Shown: one piece after another, positions 7,548 through 16,697 of the stretch
Numbering within the stretch: position 1 is the stretch's first letter
Layout: each line of letters starts with the position of its first letter
NCBI RefSeq assembly: GCF_003020115.1
Contig: NZ_PYFX01000022.1
Location: 1 to 64,000 of the forward strand
Direction: 5' to 3'
Length of the DNA stretch: 64,000 nt
Source: Bradyrhizobium sp. MOS002
GTDB lineage: Bacteria > Pseudomonadota > Alphaproteobacteria > Rhizobiales > Xanthobacteraceae
Program-made: the position numbers and the translations under genes
Notes under the pieces: model-generated
What the model saw: only the letters and a program-made list of their open reading frames with translations
Databases searched by the model: none
What the model was told of the DNA's origin: nothing

Positions 7548-9103
7548 CAGAGCAACGCGCGCCGATCGTCGTCAAGCCGGGAAAGGTCAGCCTCGACGAT
7601 CTCGCGCGCGTGCTCGAAGGCGCATCTGCCGTTCTCGATCCCGCGTTCTGGCCGCGCGTCGACGCGGCGGCGGAGATCGTTGCAAGGGCTGCGCGAGCCG
7701 ACGTCCCCGTCTACGGCATCAACACCGGCTTCGGGAAGCTTGCCTCGAAGCGCATTCCGCCCGACCAGACCGCGCTGCTCCAGCGCAATCTCATTGTCTC
7801 GCATTGTTGCGGCGTCGGTGCGGCAACCCCCGAGCCAATCGTCCGTCTGATGATGGCGCTGAAGATCATCTCGCTCGGGCGCGGCGCCTCCGGTGTGCGC
7901 CGCGAGGTGATTGAACAGTTGCAAGCCATGCTGGCGCGGCGCGTCTCACCGCTGGTGCCGCAGCAAGGTTCGGTCGGTGCTTCCGGCGATCTCGCGCCGC
8001 TCGCGCATATGACCGCTGTGATGATCGGCGAAGGGCAGGCGATCGTCGACGGCAAGACCGTATCGGGCAGCGAGGCGCTAGCCGCAGCCGGCCTGACGCC
8101 ACTGACGCTCGGTCCCAAGGAAGGGCTCGCGCTGATCAACGGCACGCAATTCTCCACCGCCTACGCCGTCTCCGGCGTGCTGCGCGCATTTCGCATGGCC
8201 CGCGCCGCGCTCGTCACCGGCGCGCTGTCGGTCGATGCGGCGATGGCCTCGACGGCGCCGTTCCGCCCCGAGATCCAGGCGCTGCGCGGTCATTCCGGAC
8301 AGATCGCGGCGGCGGCAACCCTGATGGCGCTGCTCGACGGCAGCGACATCCGCCTGTCGCATCTCGAAGGCGACGAGCGCGTGCAGGATCCCTATTGCCT
8401 GCGCTGCCAGCCGCAGGTCGCGGGTGCTGCGCTCGACCTGATCGTGCAAGCGGCGCGGACGCTGATCGTCGAGGCCAATGCCGTCACCGACAATCCGCTC
8501 GTGCTGGTCGAGACCGGCGAGATCGTCTCCGGCGGCAATTTCCACGCCGAACCGGTGGCCTTTGCCGCGGATACCATCGCGCTCGCGCTGTCGGAGATTG
8601 GCGCGATCAGCGAGCGGCGCATTGCGACGCTGGTCGATCCAGCGCTCAATTTCGGTCTGCCGCCGTTCCTGACTCCCGATCCCGGTATCAATTCCGGCTT
8701 CATGATCGCCGAGGTGACGGCGGCGGCGCTCTATGCCGAGAACAAGCAGCGCGCGGCCGCCTGCTCGATCGACTCGACGCCGACCAGTGCCAACCAGGAA
8801 GACCACGTCTCGATGGCCGCGCATGCTGCACGACGGCTGTCCGACATGGCCGACAATCTCGCTGCTATCCTCGGCATCGAGCTCCTGGTCGCCGCCCAGG
8901 GCATCACGCTGCGCGCGCCGCACGCGACGAGCGCGCCGCTCGTCGCCGTTATTGCCGCACTGCGCGAGCAGGTGCCGGCGCTCGGCGCCGACCGCTACAT
9001 GGCCGGCGATCTCGCCAAGGCTGCAGCGCTGGTCGAAGCCGACGCGCTGCCGGCTGCGGCGCTCGCCGTACTTTCAACTGACCCGTTTCCGACGCTTGCC
9101 TGA
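7544..9103 (+). CDS. hutH: Histidine ammonia-lyase
   Basis: A 519-residue enzyme that deaminates L-histidine to urocanate. The GTG at 7544 overlaps the hutI stop (GTGA) and follows GGAGGGG, so the longer upstream reading is not used. The Ala-Ser-Gly triad that cyclises to the MIO electrophile is at about residues 146-148 (GSVGASGDLAPLAHM). The active-site Tyr/Asn regions YGINTGFGKL and VQDPYCLRCQPQV are also intact. It is the second gene of hutIHU. Confidence 0.96.
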   Translation: MTEQRAPIVVKPGKVSLDDLARVLEGASAVLDPAFWPRVDAAAEIVARAARADVPVYGINTGFGKLASKRIPPDQTALLQRNLIVSHCCGVGAATPEPIVRLMMALKIISLGRGASGVRREVIEQLQAMLARRVSPLVPQQGSVGASGDLAPLAHMTAVMIGEGQAIVDGKTVSGSEALAAAGLTPLTLGPKEGLALINGTQFSTAYAVSGVLRAFRMARAALVTGALSVDAAMASTAPFRPEIQALRGHSGQIAAAATLMALLDGSDIRLSHLEGDERVQDPYCLRCQPQVAGAALDLIVQAARTLIVEANAVTDNPLVLVETGEIVSGGNFHAEPVAFAADTIALALSEIGAISERRIATLVDPALNFGLPPFLTPDPGINSGFMIAEVTAAALYAENKQRAAACSIDSTPTSANQEDHVSMAAHAARRLSDMADNLAAILGIELLVAAQGITLRAPHATSAPLVAVIAALREQVPALGADRYMAGDLAKAAALVEADALPAAALAVLSTDPFPTLA

Positions 9104-9116
9104 CGAGGTGTTCCGC

Positions 9117-10787
9117 ATGAACCGCCGACTGGACAATGACCGCACCATCCGCGCGCCCCGCGGCAGCGAAATCAGCGCCAAGAGCTGGCTGACGGAAGCG
9201 CCCTTGCGCATGCTCATGAACAATCTCGATCCTGACGTTGCAGAACGTCCGAGCGAGCTCGTCGTCTATGGCGGCATCGGCCGCGCCGCGCGTGACTGGG
9301 AGAGCTTTGACCGGATCGTCGCTTCGCTGCGAGAACTCGAGGACGACCAGACGCTGCTGGTCCAGTCCGGCAAGCCGGTCGGCGTGTTCCGTACCCATGC
9401 CGATGCGCCGCGCGTCCTGATCGCCAACTCCAACCTCGTGCCGCACTGGGCGACGCTCGACCATTTCAACGAGCTCGATCGCAAAGGCCTGATGATGTAC
9501 GGCCAGATGACGGCGGGTTCCTGGATCTATATCGGCAGCCAGGGCATCGTGCAGGGCACCTACGAGACTTTTGTCGAGGTCGGGCGTCGCCATTATGGCG
9601 GCAGCCTCGCCGGCAAATGGATTTTGACAGCCGGTCTCGGCGGCATGGGCGGCGCGCAGCCGTTGGCTGCGACCATGGCCGGGGCTTCGATGCTGGCGGT
9701 CGAATGCCAGCCGAGCCGCATCGAGATGCGTCTGCGCACCGGTTATCTCGATCGCCAGGCCTCCACGCTCGACGAGGCGCTTACGATCATGGCGGAGGCG
9801 GCGAAGACGAAGAAGGCGGTCTCGGTCGGCCTGCTCGGCAATGCCGCGGAGATTTTTCCCGAGCTTGTCCGCCGCGGCGTCAAGCCCGACATCGTCACCG
9901 ACCAGACCAGCGCGCACGATCCGATCAACGGCTATTTGCCGAAGGGCTGGACACTCGCCGAGTGGGAAGTCAAGCGCGCCGCCGATCCCAAGGCCGTGGA
10001 GCGCGCCTCGAAAACCTCGATGGTCGAGCACGTCCAGGCCATGCTGGATTTCCATGCCCAAGGCATTCCGACGCTCGACTACGGCAACAACATCCGCCAG
10101 ATGGCGCAGGACATGGGCCTGAAGAACGCCTTCGATTTTCCCGGCTTCGTCCCCGCCTATATCCGTCCCTTGTTCTGCCGCGGCGTCGGGCCGTTCCGCT
10201 GGGCCGCGCTGTCGGGCGATCCCGAGGACATCTTCAAGACCGACGCCAAGGTCAAGGAGCTGATGCCTGACGACAAGCACCTGCATAATTGGCTCGACAT
10301 GGCCAGGGAGCGCATCAAGTTCCAGGGCTTGCCGGCACGGATCTGCTGGGTCGGGCTAGGTGATCGCGATCGCCTGGGCCTTGCCTTCAACGAGATGGTG
10401 GCGCGCGGCGAATTGAAGGCACCCATCGTGATCGGCCGCGATCATCTCGACAGTGGCTCGGTGGCGAGCCCCAACCGCGAAACCGAGGCGATGAAGGACG
10501 GGTCGGACGCCGTGTCCGACTGGCCCTTGCTCAACGCGCTGCTCAATTGCGCCAGCGGCGCGACCTGGGTGTCGCTGCATCATGGCGGCGGCGTCGGTAT
10601 CGGCTATTCCCAGCATGCCGGCATGGTGATCGTCGCCGACGGTACGCCTGAAGCGGCGAAGCGGATCGCGCGCGTGCTCTGGAACGATCCCGCCAGCGGC
10701 GTCATGCGCCATGCCGACGCGGGCTACGACACCGCGATCGAATGCGCCCGCGACAAGGGGCTCGATCTGCCGAGCCTGGCGACATAG
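9117..10787 (+). CDS. hutU: Urocanate hydratase
   Basis: A 556-residue NAD-dependent urocanase that converts urocanate to 4-imidazolone-5-propionate. The start MNRRLDNDRTIRAPRG is characteristic. GGMGGAQPLA (NAD-binding region) and the conserved late cysteine region near FCRGVGPFRWAALSGDP are present, and the length is standard. It follows hutH by 13 bp and completes the three-gene rightward operon. It converges with the TetR gene, whose stop is 6 bp away. Confidence 0.96.
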   Translation: MNRRLDNDRTIRAPRGSEISAKSWLTEAPLRMLMNNLDPDVAERPSELVVYGGIGRAARDWESFDRIVASLRELEDDQTLLVQSGKPVGVFRTHADAPRVLIANSNLVPHWATLDHFNELDRKGLMMYGQMTAGSWIYIGSQGIVQGTYETFVEVGRRHYGGSLAGKWILTAGLGGMGGAQPLAATMAGASMLAVECQPSRIEMRLRTGYLDRQASTLDEALTIMAEAAKTKKAVSVGLLGNAAEIFPELVRRGVKPDIVTDQTSAHDPINGYLPKGWTLAEWEVKRAADPKAVERASKTSMVEHVQAMLDFHAQGIPTLDYGNNIRQMAQDMGLKNAFDFPGFVPAYIRPLFCRGVGPFRWAALSGDPEDIFKTDAKVKELMPDDKHLHNWLDMARERIKFQGLPARICWVGLGDRDRLGLAFNEMVARGELKAPIVIGRDHLDSGSVASPNRETEAMKDGSDAVSDWPLLNALLNCASGATWVSLHHGGGVGIGYSQHAGMVIVADGTPEAAKRIARVLWNDPASGVMRHADAGYDTAIECARDKGLDLPSLAT

Positions 10788-10793
10788 CCAGGC

Positions 10794-11501
10794 TCAGTCG
10801 CGCGCCAGCAGTCTCGGCATCGTCGTCTTCGCACCGTCCATGAAAGTCTGGACGGCATCGCGGACGATCACGTCGAGATCGGCCGGGATTGGCGTCGCAT
10901 AGATGAATTTGCGGATGGCGAGATAGAAAATGCGGCCGTGCAGGCCCCAGAACAGCTCAGTCTCGCGCTCGCCGAGCGGATGCACCTTTGTTTCGGGCAG
11001 CTTCAGGTCGCGGCGCAGCTCGTCGGCCGCCGGCTCGATGATCTCGCGCCTGATGATGTCGAGATAGCGGCCGGTGATGCCGAACGACTTCATACCGGAG
11101 AAGACGAAGATCCGCACCCAATTATACTCGAACACGCGCTCGACATAGTCGAGATAGAAGCGTGTCAGCCGCGCCTCCAGTGATAGTGAGCGGTCGCGGA
11201 TCATCGGACCCCAATCGGGCGACCAGCGGCTGAGATAAACCTCCTGATAGACTCGCTCGATCAGCGCTTCCTTGCTCGGGAAGTGGCGATAGATCGCGGA
11301 GTGGGTGATGCCAAGGCGCTTGGCGAGCTCGCGCGTCTGCCCCTCGAAGCCGCGCTCGGCAAAGAATCGGATTGCCTCGTCCAGGATTGCGCGCTCGCGG
11401 TCGGCCGCACGCATGTTGCGGCGCTTGGGCGCGGACTTGCTGCCTGTCCCGGTCCGCCTTCGGACCGGTCGCTTTGTCGTTTTCTGCGCTTTTCGGGCCA
11501 T
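10794..11501 (-). CDS. TetR-family transcriptional regulator
   Basis: A 235-residue regulator. An N-terminal strongly basic tail (about 25 residues rich in K and R) precedes a TetR helix-turn-helix (ILDEAIRFFAERGFEGQTRELAKRLGITHSAIYRHFPSKEAL). The C-terminal ligand domain is not diagnostic. The ATG at 11501 is preferred over TTG at 11525. It is divergent from the molybdenum hydroxylase/liv operon. Two related palindromes in the spacer (11551-11568 and 11605-11622) are likely its operators, so it probably represses that operon and itself until a substrate-derived ligand binds. Confidence 0.88.
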   Translation of the reverse strand: MARKAQKTTKRPVRRRTGTGSKSAPKRRNMRAADRERAILDEAIRFFAERGFEGQTRELAKRLGITHSAIYRHFPSKEALIERVYQEVYLSRWSPDWGPMIRDRSLSLEARLTRFYLDYVERVFEYNWVRIFVFSGMKSFGITGRYLDIIRREIIEPAADELRRDLKLPETKVHPLGERETELFWGLHGRIFYLAIRKFIYATPIPADLDVIVRDAVQTFMDGAKTTMPRLLARD

Positions 11502-11550
11502 TTCGTCGCTGAATCGCACGTCCAATCGTCTTCATAGCCCAACGCGCATT

Positions 11551-11568
11551 TGTAACCAAATGGTCATT
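11551..11568. promoter_or_regulatory. Operator-like palindrome 1 for the TetR regulator
   Basis: TGTAACCA-AA-TGGTCATT is an imperfect palindrome with a 2-bp spacer. It lies close to the start of the TetR gene. The half-site TGTAACCA/TGGTTACA is shared with the second palindrome at 11605-11622, whose centre is 54 bp away, about five helical turns. Confidence 0.6.
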
Positions 11569-11604
11569 TCCTGTTGACCGGCTTCTGACGGCGTGTCAGG
11601 ATTT

Positions 11605-11622
11605 TGAGACCAGATGGTTACA
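11605..11622. promoter_or_regulatory. Operator-like palindrome 2 for the TetR regulator
   Basis: TGAGACCA-GA-TGGTTACA has the same architecture as the site at 11551-11568 and together they form a larger inverted pair. It lies 47 bp before the first gene of the rightward operon. Confidence 0.6.
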
Positions 11623-11668
11623 AATCTGGCGTCCCGGCTGATGAGCCGAGGGATCTGAGGAAACGGCG

Positions 11669-12529
11669 GTGAAGGCGAGGGCTTTCAGCTATTTTCGCGC
11701 TGCGACGATCGACCAGGCGTTGGACGCTCGCGCGCGCGCCGGCGACGATGCGCGTTTCATTGCCGGCGGCCAGAGCCTCGTGCCGGCGTTGTCGCTGCGG
11801 CTGCAGGCGCCACGGCTTCTGATCGATATCACGCACATTTCCGAGCTGCGCGGCGTCAGGCGTGAAGGCGGGTATTTGCGCATCGGCGCGTTGACGCGCC
11901 ATTGCGAGATGCTGAGCGAGCCGCTGATCGCCGAATTCGCGCCGCTGTTGCATGCGGCTGCGCCCTTCGTCGCCCATCCCGCGATCCGCAACCGCGGCAC
12001 GTTCGGCGGCAGTGTCGCGCACGCCGATCCGGCTTCCGAATTTCCGGCGATGACGTTGGCGCTCGGTGCCGAGATCGAGATTATCGGCCCTTCCGGCGGC
12101 CGGCGCGTCAAGGCCGATGACTTCTTCGTCGACTTGTTCGAGACAGCTTTGCAGCCCGGTGAGCTGATCACCGCGGTCTTCGTCCCGCTGTTCAAGGCCG
12201 ATCAGCGCTTTGCGTTTGACGAATTGGCCCGGCGCCGCGGGGATTATGCGCTGGTCGGTTGCGGCATGCTCGCGACCTCCACCGGCGAGCGCATCGACGA
12301 CATACGGATCTCGTTCTTTTCCGTCGGCAATACGCCGACGCGGGTGAAGGGAACGGAGGCTACGCTCATCGGCTCGAGCCTTGGCGCCGAACGCATCGCC
12401 GCAGCGCAGGCGGCGCTCGAAGGCGATCTCGCGCCACCTGATAGCGACGAGGTGCCGCCGGCGATGCGGCTGCATCTCGCCCGCGTTCTGCTCGGGCGCA
12501 TGCTCGGACGTCTCGGAGAGCGCGCATGA
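11669..12529 (+). CDS. FAD-binding (medium) subunit of a xanthine dehydrogenase/CoxM-family molybdenum hydroxylase
   Basis: A 286-residue subunit carrying FAD between the 2Fe-2S subunit and the final acceptor. FAD pyrophosphate-binding motifs are AGGQSLVPALSLR (about residues 32-44) and NRGTFGGSVAHADPASE (about 110-126). The GTG start follows GAGGA. It is the first gene of a tight operon (M-S-L order, each start overlapping the previous stop) followed by a branched-chain-type ABC importer. The substrate is undetermined; the family oxidises aromatic N-heterocycles, aldehydes and CO. Confidence 0.9.
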   Translation: MKARAFSYFRAATIDQALDARARAGDDARFIAGGQSLVPALSLRLQAPRLLIDITHISELRGVRREGGYLRIGALTRHCEMLSEPLIAEFAPLLHAAAPFVAHPAIRNRGTFGGSVAHADPASEFPAMTLALGAEIEIIGPSGGRRVKADDFFVDLFETALQPGELITAVFVPLFKADQRFAFDELARRRGDYALVGCGMLATSTGERIDDIRISFFSVGNTPTRVKGTEATLIGSSLGAERIAAAQAALEGDLAPPDSDEVPPAMRLHLARVLLGRMLGRLGERA

Positions 12530-13050
12530 GCGGCTTCGACGAATCCCTTCTGGACGATGCGGACGAGACCGTGCGCGTTCGCTTCGTCGTCAATGGCCGC
12601 AAGGTCGCCTGTGAGGTCGCGCCGCGCGAGACGCTGGTCGACTGCCTGCGCAACGCGCTCGAGCTGACCGGCACGCATGCCGGCTGCGAGATGGGCGCCT
12701 GCGGCGCCTGTCTCGTGCAGCTCGACGGCCAAGCCGTCCACGCCTGCCTGATGTTCACGGTGCAGGCTGACGGTGCCAGGATCGATACGATCGAAGGGCT
12801 CACCGAGAGCGGCGTGATCGCCGACCTCCAGGCCGAATTCCACCGCCGCAACGCTCTGCAATGCGGCTTTTGCACGCCGGGCATGCTGGTCAACGCGCAC
12901 GAATTGCTTTCGCGGGTGACCCAGCCCAGCCGCGAGGAAATTCGTGACGCGCTGTCGGGCAATTACTGCCGCTGCACCGGCTATGAAGCGATCGTGGATG
13001 CCATCGACGCCGTGGCTAAAGCGCGCAGCGAAAGCGGAGGCGCGACATGA
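12526..13050 (+). CDS. 2Fe-2S (small) subunit of the molybdenum hydroxylase
   Basis: A 174-residue iron-sulfur subunit. A plant-type ferredoxin cluster motif CEMGACGACLVQLDG and the C-terminal cluster motifs CGFCTPGM and CRCTGYEAI bind two 2Fe-2S centres that carry electrons from molybdenum to FAD. It overlaps both neighbours by 4 bp. No Tat signal is present, so the enzyme is cytoplasmic. Confidence 0.93.
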   Translation: MSGFDESLLDDADETVRVRFVVNGRKVACEVAPRETLVDCLRNALELTGTHAGCEMGACGACLVQLDGQAVHACLMFTVQADGARIDTIEGLTESGVIADLQAEFHRRNALQCGFCTPGMLVNAHELLSRVTQPSREEIRDALSGNYCRCTGYEAIVDAIDAVAKARSESGGAT

Positions 13051-15422
13051 GCGCGCCGCTGACCTCGCTCGATCGCCCGAATTCCTATATCGGCCGCTCC
13101 GTGCCGCGCCCCAACGCCAAGCGGCTGCTCGCCGGGCGCGGGCGCTATGTCAGCGACCTCAGGCTGCCGCGGATGCTGCATGCCGCGTTCCTGCGCAGCC
13201 CGCATGCGCATGCGAAGATCATCTCGATCGATGTCGCGCAGGCGCGCGCGCTCGAAGGCGTGCATCTCGTCGCGATTGGTGCCGATCTCGCAAAGATCTG
13301 CACGCCCTGGACCGGCACACTCGACCATTTCAAGGGAATGACCTCGGCACCGCAATTACCGCTGCCGCTCGACCGCGTGGTCTGGGCCGGGCAGGCGGTG
13401 GTTGCAGTCGTTGCCGAAAGTCGAGCGATCGCCGAGGATGCGCTGGAACTGATTGAGATCGACTACGAGGACCTTCCCGTCGTCGCCGATATCGACAGCG
13501 CGCGTGAGGCCGGCGGGCCGCTGATCAATCCCGGCAGCGGCAACAACGTCTGCTTCCGCAGCCAGCTCGACAACGGCAGCGTCGACGACGCCTTTGCGCA
13601 TGCGGCCCATGTGGTGGAAGAGGAATTCTGTTTCGGACGCCATACGGCTGTGACGCTGGAGCCGCGCGCCATCGTCGCCGAATACGATCCCGCAGCCGGT
13701 GCCCTCACCGTGCATCACGCGACACAGACGCCGTATCAGTTCCAGGACCTCTATTCGCGCCATTACGGCATCCCGGAGGCCCGCGTTCGCGTGATCGCGA
13801 CCGACATCGGCGGCTCCTTCGGAATGAAGCTGCATGTCTATCACGAGGACATGGCCGTGGTCGGCCTCTCGATCCTGCTCGGCCGTCCCGTCAAATACGT
13901 CGCCGACCGCATGGAGTCCTTCGTCTCCGACATTCACGCCCGCGACCACCGCGTCCGCGCCCGGATGGCGCTTGATGCCGAGGGCGAGATCCTGGCGATG
14001 GACGTGCTGGACCTGACCGCAATCGGGGCGTTTTCGACCTATCCGCGGACAAGCGTGGTGGAGGGCAACCAGGTCATCCGCCTGATGGGCGCGCCTTACC
14101 GCTTCAAGAACTATCGCGCGACGCTCGAGGTGATCTTCCAGAACAAGGTGCAGACCAGCCAGTATCGCGCCGTCGGCCATCCCATCGCCTGCGCCGTCAC
14201 GGAGCGGCTGGTCGACATGGCCGCGGTGAAGCTCGGTCTCGATCCCCTCGCGATCCGAGCGCAGAATTTGATCGCTGATGATGCCTATCCGCAGACTTCG
14301 CCGACCGGCTACCGTTTCGAGGCGCTATCGCATCAGGCCTGCCTGAAGCGGCTGCACGAGATAATGGATTATGATGCGCTGCGCGCCGAGCAGGCCGAGT
14401 TGCGCAAGAGCGGCGTCTATCACGGGATCGGCATCGCGGCCTTTGTCGAGATCACCAATCCAAGTCCCGCGTTCTATGGCGTTGGCGGAGCCCGTATCTC
14501 CTCGCAGGACGGCGCGATCCTCAGCCTCACGCCATCAGGCGAGGTGCGCTGCCTGATCTCGGTCACCGAGCAGGGGCAGGGCACCGAGGCGATCATCAGC
14601 CAGATCGTGGCGGATCAGCTCGGGCTCGCGCAGGAGCACGTCAAGGTCATCACCGGCGATACCGAGGTGACGCCGCACGGCGGCGCCACCTGGGCCTGCC
14701 GTGGCGCCGGCATCGGCGGCGAGACCGCGCTTCAGGCCGCGCGCGCGCTCAGGCGCAACATCCTGGAGATCGCCGCGCTCATCCTCCAGGAGCAACCATC
14801 GGCGCTCGACATCATCGATGGCGAGGTCGTCGACGCCGGCACACGAAACCAGCGGATGCCGATCTCCGAGATCGCGCGCATTGCCTATTTCCGCTCCGAT
14901 ACGCTGCCGCCGGGCACGCAGGCCCAGCTCACCGTGAGCCATCATTTCGCGCCACAGGGCTATCCGTTCGCCTTCACCAACGGCATCCAGGGCTGTTCGC
15001 TGGAGGTCGACGTCGAGACCGGCTTCATCAAGATGTTGAAGCATTTCATCGTCGAGGATTGTGGCCGGGTCATCAATCCGATGCTGGTGGACGAGCAGCT
15101 CCGCGGCGGCATCGTGCAAGGACTGGGCGCGGCACTGTTCGAGGAATGCCGCTACAGCGAGACGGGCCAACTCGTGAACGGCTCGCTCGCCGACTACCTC
15201 GTCCCGATGCCGATGGAGATGCCCGACATCGTCATCGCCCACGTCGAGACGCCGACTGCCGACACGGAGCTTGGCGCCAAGGGGTGCGGCGAGGCGGGGA
15301 CGGCGGCGGCGTCGGCCTGTGTGCTGAACGCCGTCAACGATGCGCTCACACCGTTCAATGCGACCATCAATTCCATCCCGATCACGCCCGCAAAAGTCCT
15401 GAAAGCCCTGAAGCGATTCTAG
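13047..15422 (+). CDS. Molybdopterin-binding (large) subunit of the molybdenum hydroxylase
   Basis: A 791-residue catalytic subunit with the aldehyde oxidase/xanthine dehydrogenase fold. FGMKLHVYHED (molybdopterin region) and the near-C-terminal GCGEAGTAAA, which holds the catalytic glutamate, are present. At the position that defines CO dehydrogenase (AYxCSFR in form I) it has QYRAVGHP (about residues 370-378), so it is not a CO dehydrogenase despite the CoxL-like length. It forms an MSL enzyme with the two upstream genes. Co-transcription with a Liv-type importer suggests an imported carboxylate, amide or heteroaromatic substrate; this is inference. Confidence 0.9.
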   Translation: MSAPLTSLDRPNSYIGRSVPRPNAKRLLAGRGRYVSDLRLPRMLHAAFLRSPHAHAKIISIDVAQARALEGVHLVAIGADLAKICTPWTGTLDHFKGMTSAPQLPLPLDRVVWAGQAVVAVVAESRAIAEDALELIEIDYEDLPVVADIDSAREAGGPLINPGSGNNVCFRSQLDNGSVDDAFAHAAHVVEEEFCFGRHTAVTLEPRAIVAEYDPAAGALTVHHATQTPYQFQDLYSRHYGIPEARVRVIATDIGGSFGMKLHVYHEDMAVVGLSILLGRPVKYVADRMESFVSDIHARDHRVRARMALDAEGEILAMDVLDLTAIGAFSTYPRTSVVEGNQVIRLMGAPYRFKNYRATLEVIFQNKVQTSQYRAVGHPIACAVTERLVDMAAVKLGLDPLAIRAQNLIADDAYPQTSPTGYRFEALSHQACLKRLHEIMDYDALRAEQAELRKSGVYHGIGIAAFVEITNPSPAFYGVGGARISSQDGAILSLTPSGEVRCLISVTEQGQGTEAIISQIVADQLGLAQEHVKVITGDTEVTPHGGATWACRGAGIGGETALQAARALRRNILEIAALILQEQPSALDIIDGEVVDAGTRNQRMPISEIARIAYFRSDTLPPGTQAQLTVSHHFAPQGYPFAFTNGIQGCSLEVDVETGFIKMLKHFIVEDCGRVINPMLVDEQLRGGIVQGLGAALFEECRYSETGQLVNGSLADYLVPMPMEMPDIVIAHVETPTADTELGAKGCGEAGTAAASACVLNAVNDALTPFNATINSIPITPAKVLKALKRF

Positions 15423-15445
15423 AAAAAAGATAGTTGGAGGAAATC

Positions 15446-16687
15446 ATGCCCAAGTCCGGTTCGACCCTGAAAATATCCCGCCGCACCGCACTCGCCGGTC
15501 TTTCCGCAAGCGCGGCGTTGCTCGCCATGCCGCGGCTCGGCCGCGCCGCGGACGAGACCATCCGCATCGGCTTTCCGACCCCGCTGACCGGCCCGTTCGC
15601 TGCGGAAGCGCGCGACCAGGTCAAGTGCGCCGAGCTTGCGGTCAAACTCGCCAACGACAAGGGCGGCATCGGCGGCCGCAAGGTCGAGCTGCTTGTGCGC
15701 GACGACAAGCTCAATGCCGGCGAGGCCGCTACCCGTACGCTGGAGCTGATCGAGAAGGACAAGGTTCACGCCGTGGTCGGCGCGCTCTCCAGCGCTGTGC
15801 AGCTGGCGGTCAATGAGGTCACCCGCGCCCGCGGCGTGATCTACGTTTCGATCAGCCAGTCCGACACCATCAATGAGGCCAAGGATTTCAGCAAATACAC
15901 CTTCCATGAAGCGCTGAACCCGCACATGACGACCGCCGCCGTGGCACGGCAGACCCTGAAGAAGGGCATGAAGGTCGCGCACCTCGTCGCCGACTATGCC
16001 TATGGTCATGAGATGCTGCGCGGCTTCAAGCGTGCGCAGACGGCGATCGGCGCCGACAATGTCGGCGAGATCCTGCATCCGTTCGGCGCTGCCGACTATT
16101 CCACCTTCATGCCGCGCCTGATGTCGCTGCGGCCGGACGTGCTCTGCATCTCCAATTTCGGCCGCGACCAGGCCAATGCGATCAAGCAGGCGGTGGATTT
16201 CGGCGTCAAGCAGCAGATGAAGATCGTCGTGCCGGTGATCCTGCACAACCAGCGGCTCGCGGTCGGCCCCGACGTGTTCGAGGGCGTGGTCGGCGGCGCC
16301 AACTATTATTGGGGCCTGGAGACGCAGAGCAAGTCCGCTGCTGCTTTCAACGCCGCCTTCAAGGCAGCCAATGGCGGCGCGATCCCGACCGATTACGGCG
16401 CCTACGGTTATGCCGGCGTCGGGTCGTTGCTGGCGGCCATGCAAACCGCGGGTGGCACCGATACCGACAAGGTGGTCGATGCCCTGGAGAAGCTGCAATA
16501 CGACCTGACCAAGGGTCCGCAGCATTACCGCAAATGCGACCACCAGTCGGTGCAGCCGGTGCTGGTGCTGGAGTCCAAGAAGAAGTCCGCCATGGCCAAC
16601 GACAACGATCTGTTCGCCATTCTCGCCAACGACACGGGTTCCGACGACATGCTGCGCAGTTGCAGCGAGCTGGGCCACGCGACCTGA
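15446..16687 (+). CDS. Branched-chain-type ABC transporter substrate-binding protein (Tat-exported)
   Basis: A 413-residue periplasmic binding protein of the LivK/type I family. The ATG at 15446 follows GGAGG. The leader has a twin-arginine pattern (SRRTALAGLSASAALL) and ends near GRAA-DE. The mature start IRIGFPTPLTGPFA and GIGGRKVELLVRDDK are family hallmarks. It lies 23 bp after the hydroxylase large subunit and precedes the permease genes, forming one unit. The ligand is unknown; the family covers amino acids, amides, urea and aromatic acids. Confidence 0.9.
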   Translation: MPKSGSTLKISRRTALAGLSASAALLAMPRLGRAADETIRIGFPTPLTGPFAAEARDQVKCAELAVKLANDKGGIGGRKVELLVRDDKLNAGEAATRTLELIEKDKVHAVVGALSSAVQLAVNEVTRARGVIYVSISQSDTINEAKDFSKYTFHEALNPHMTTAAVARQTLKKGMKVAHLVADYAYGHEMLRGFKRAQTAIGADNVGEILHPFGAADYSTFMPRLMSLRPDVLCISNFGRDQANAIKQAVDFGVKQQMKIVVPVILHNQRLAVGPDVFEGVVGGANYYWGLETQSKSAAAFNAAFKAANGGAIPTDYGAYGYAGVGSLLAAMQTAGGTDTDKVVDALEKLQYDLTKGPQHYRKCDHQSVQPVLVLESKKKSAMANDNDLFAILANDTGSDDMLRSCSELGHAT

Positions 16688-16697
16688 AGCCTGGGCA

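Noticed and set aside
13047..15422. Aerobic CO dehydrogenase large subunit (CoxL)
   Set aside because: The M-S-L gene order and length look like cox, but the defining AYxCSFR motif is absent; the region reads QYRAVGHP. Called only as a molybdenum hydroxylase.
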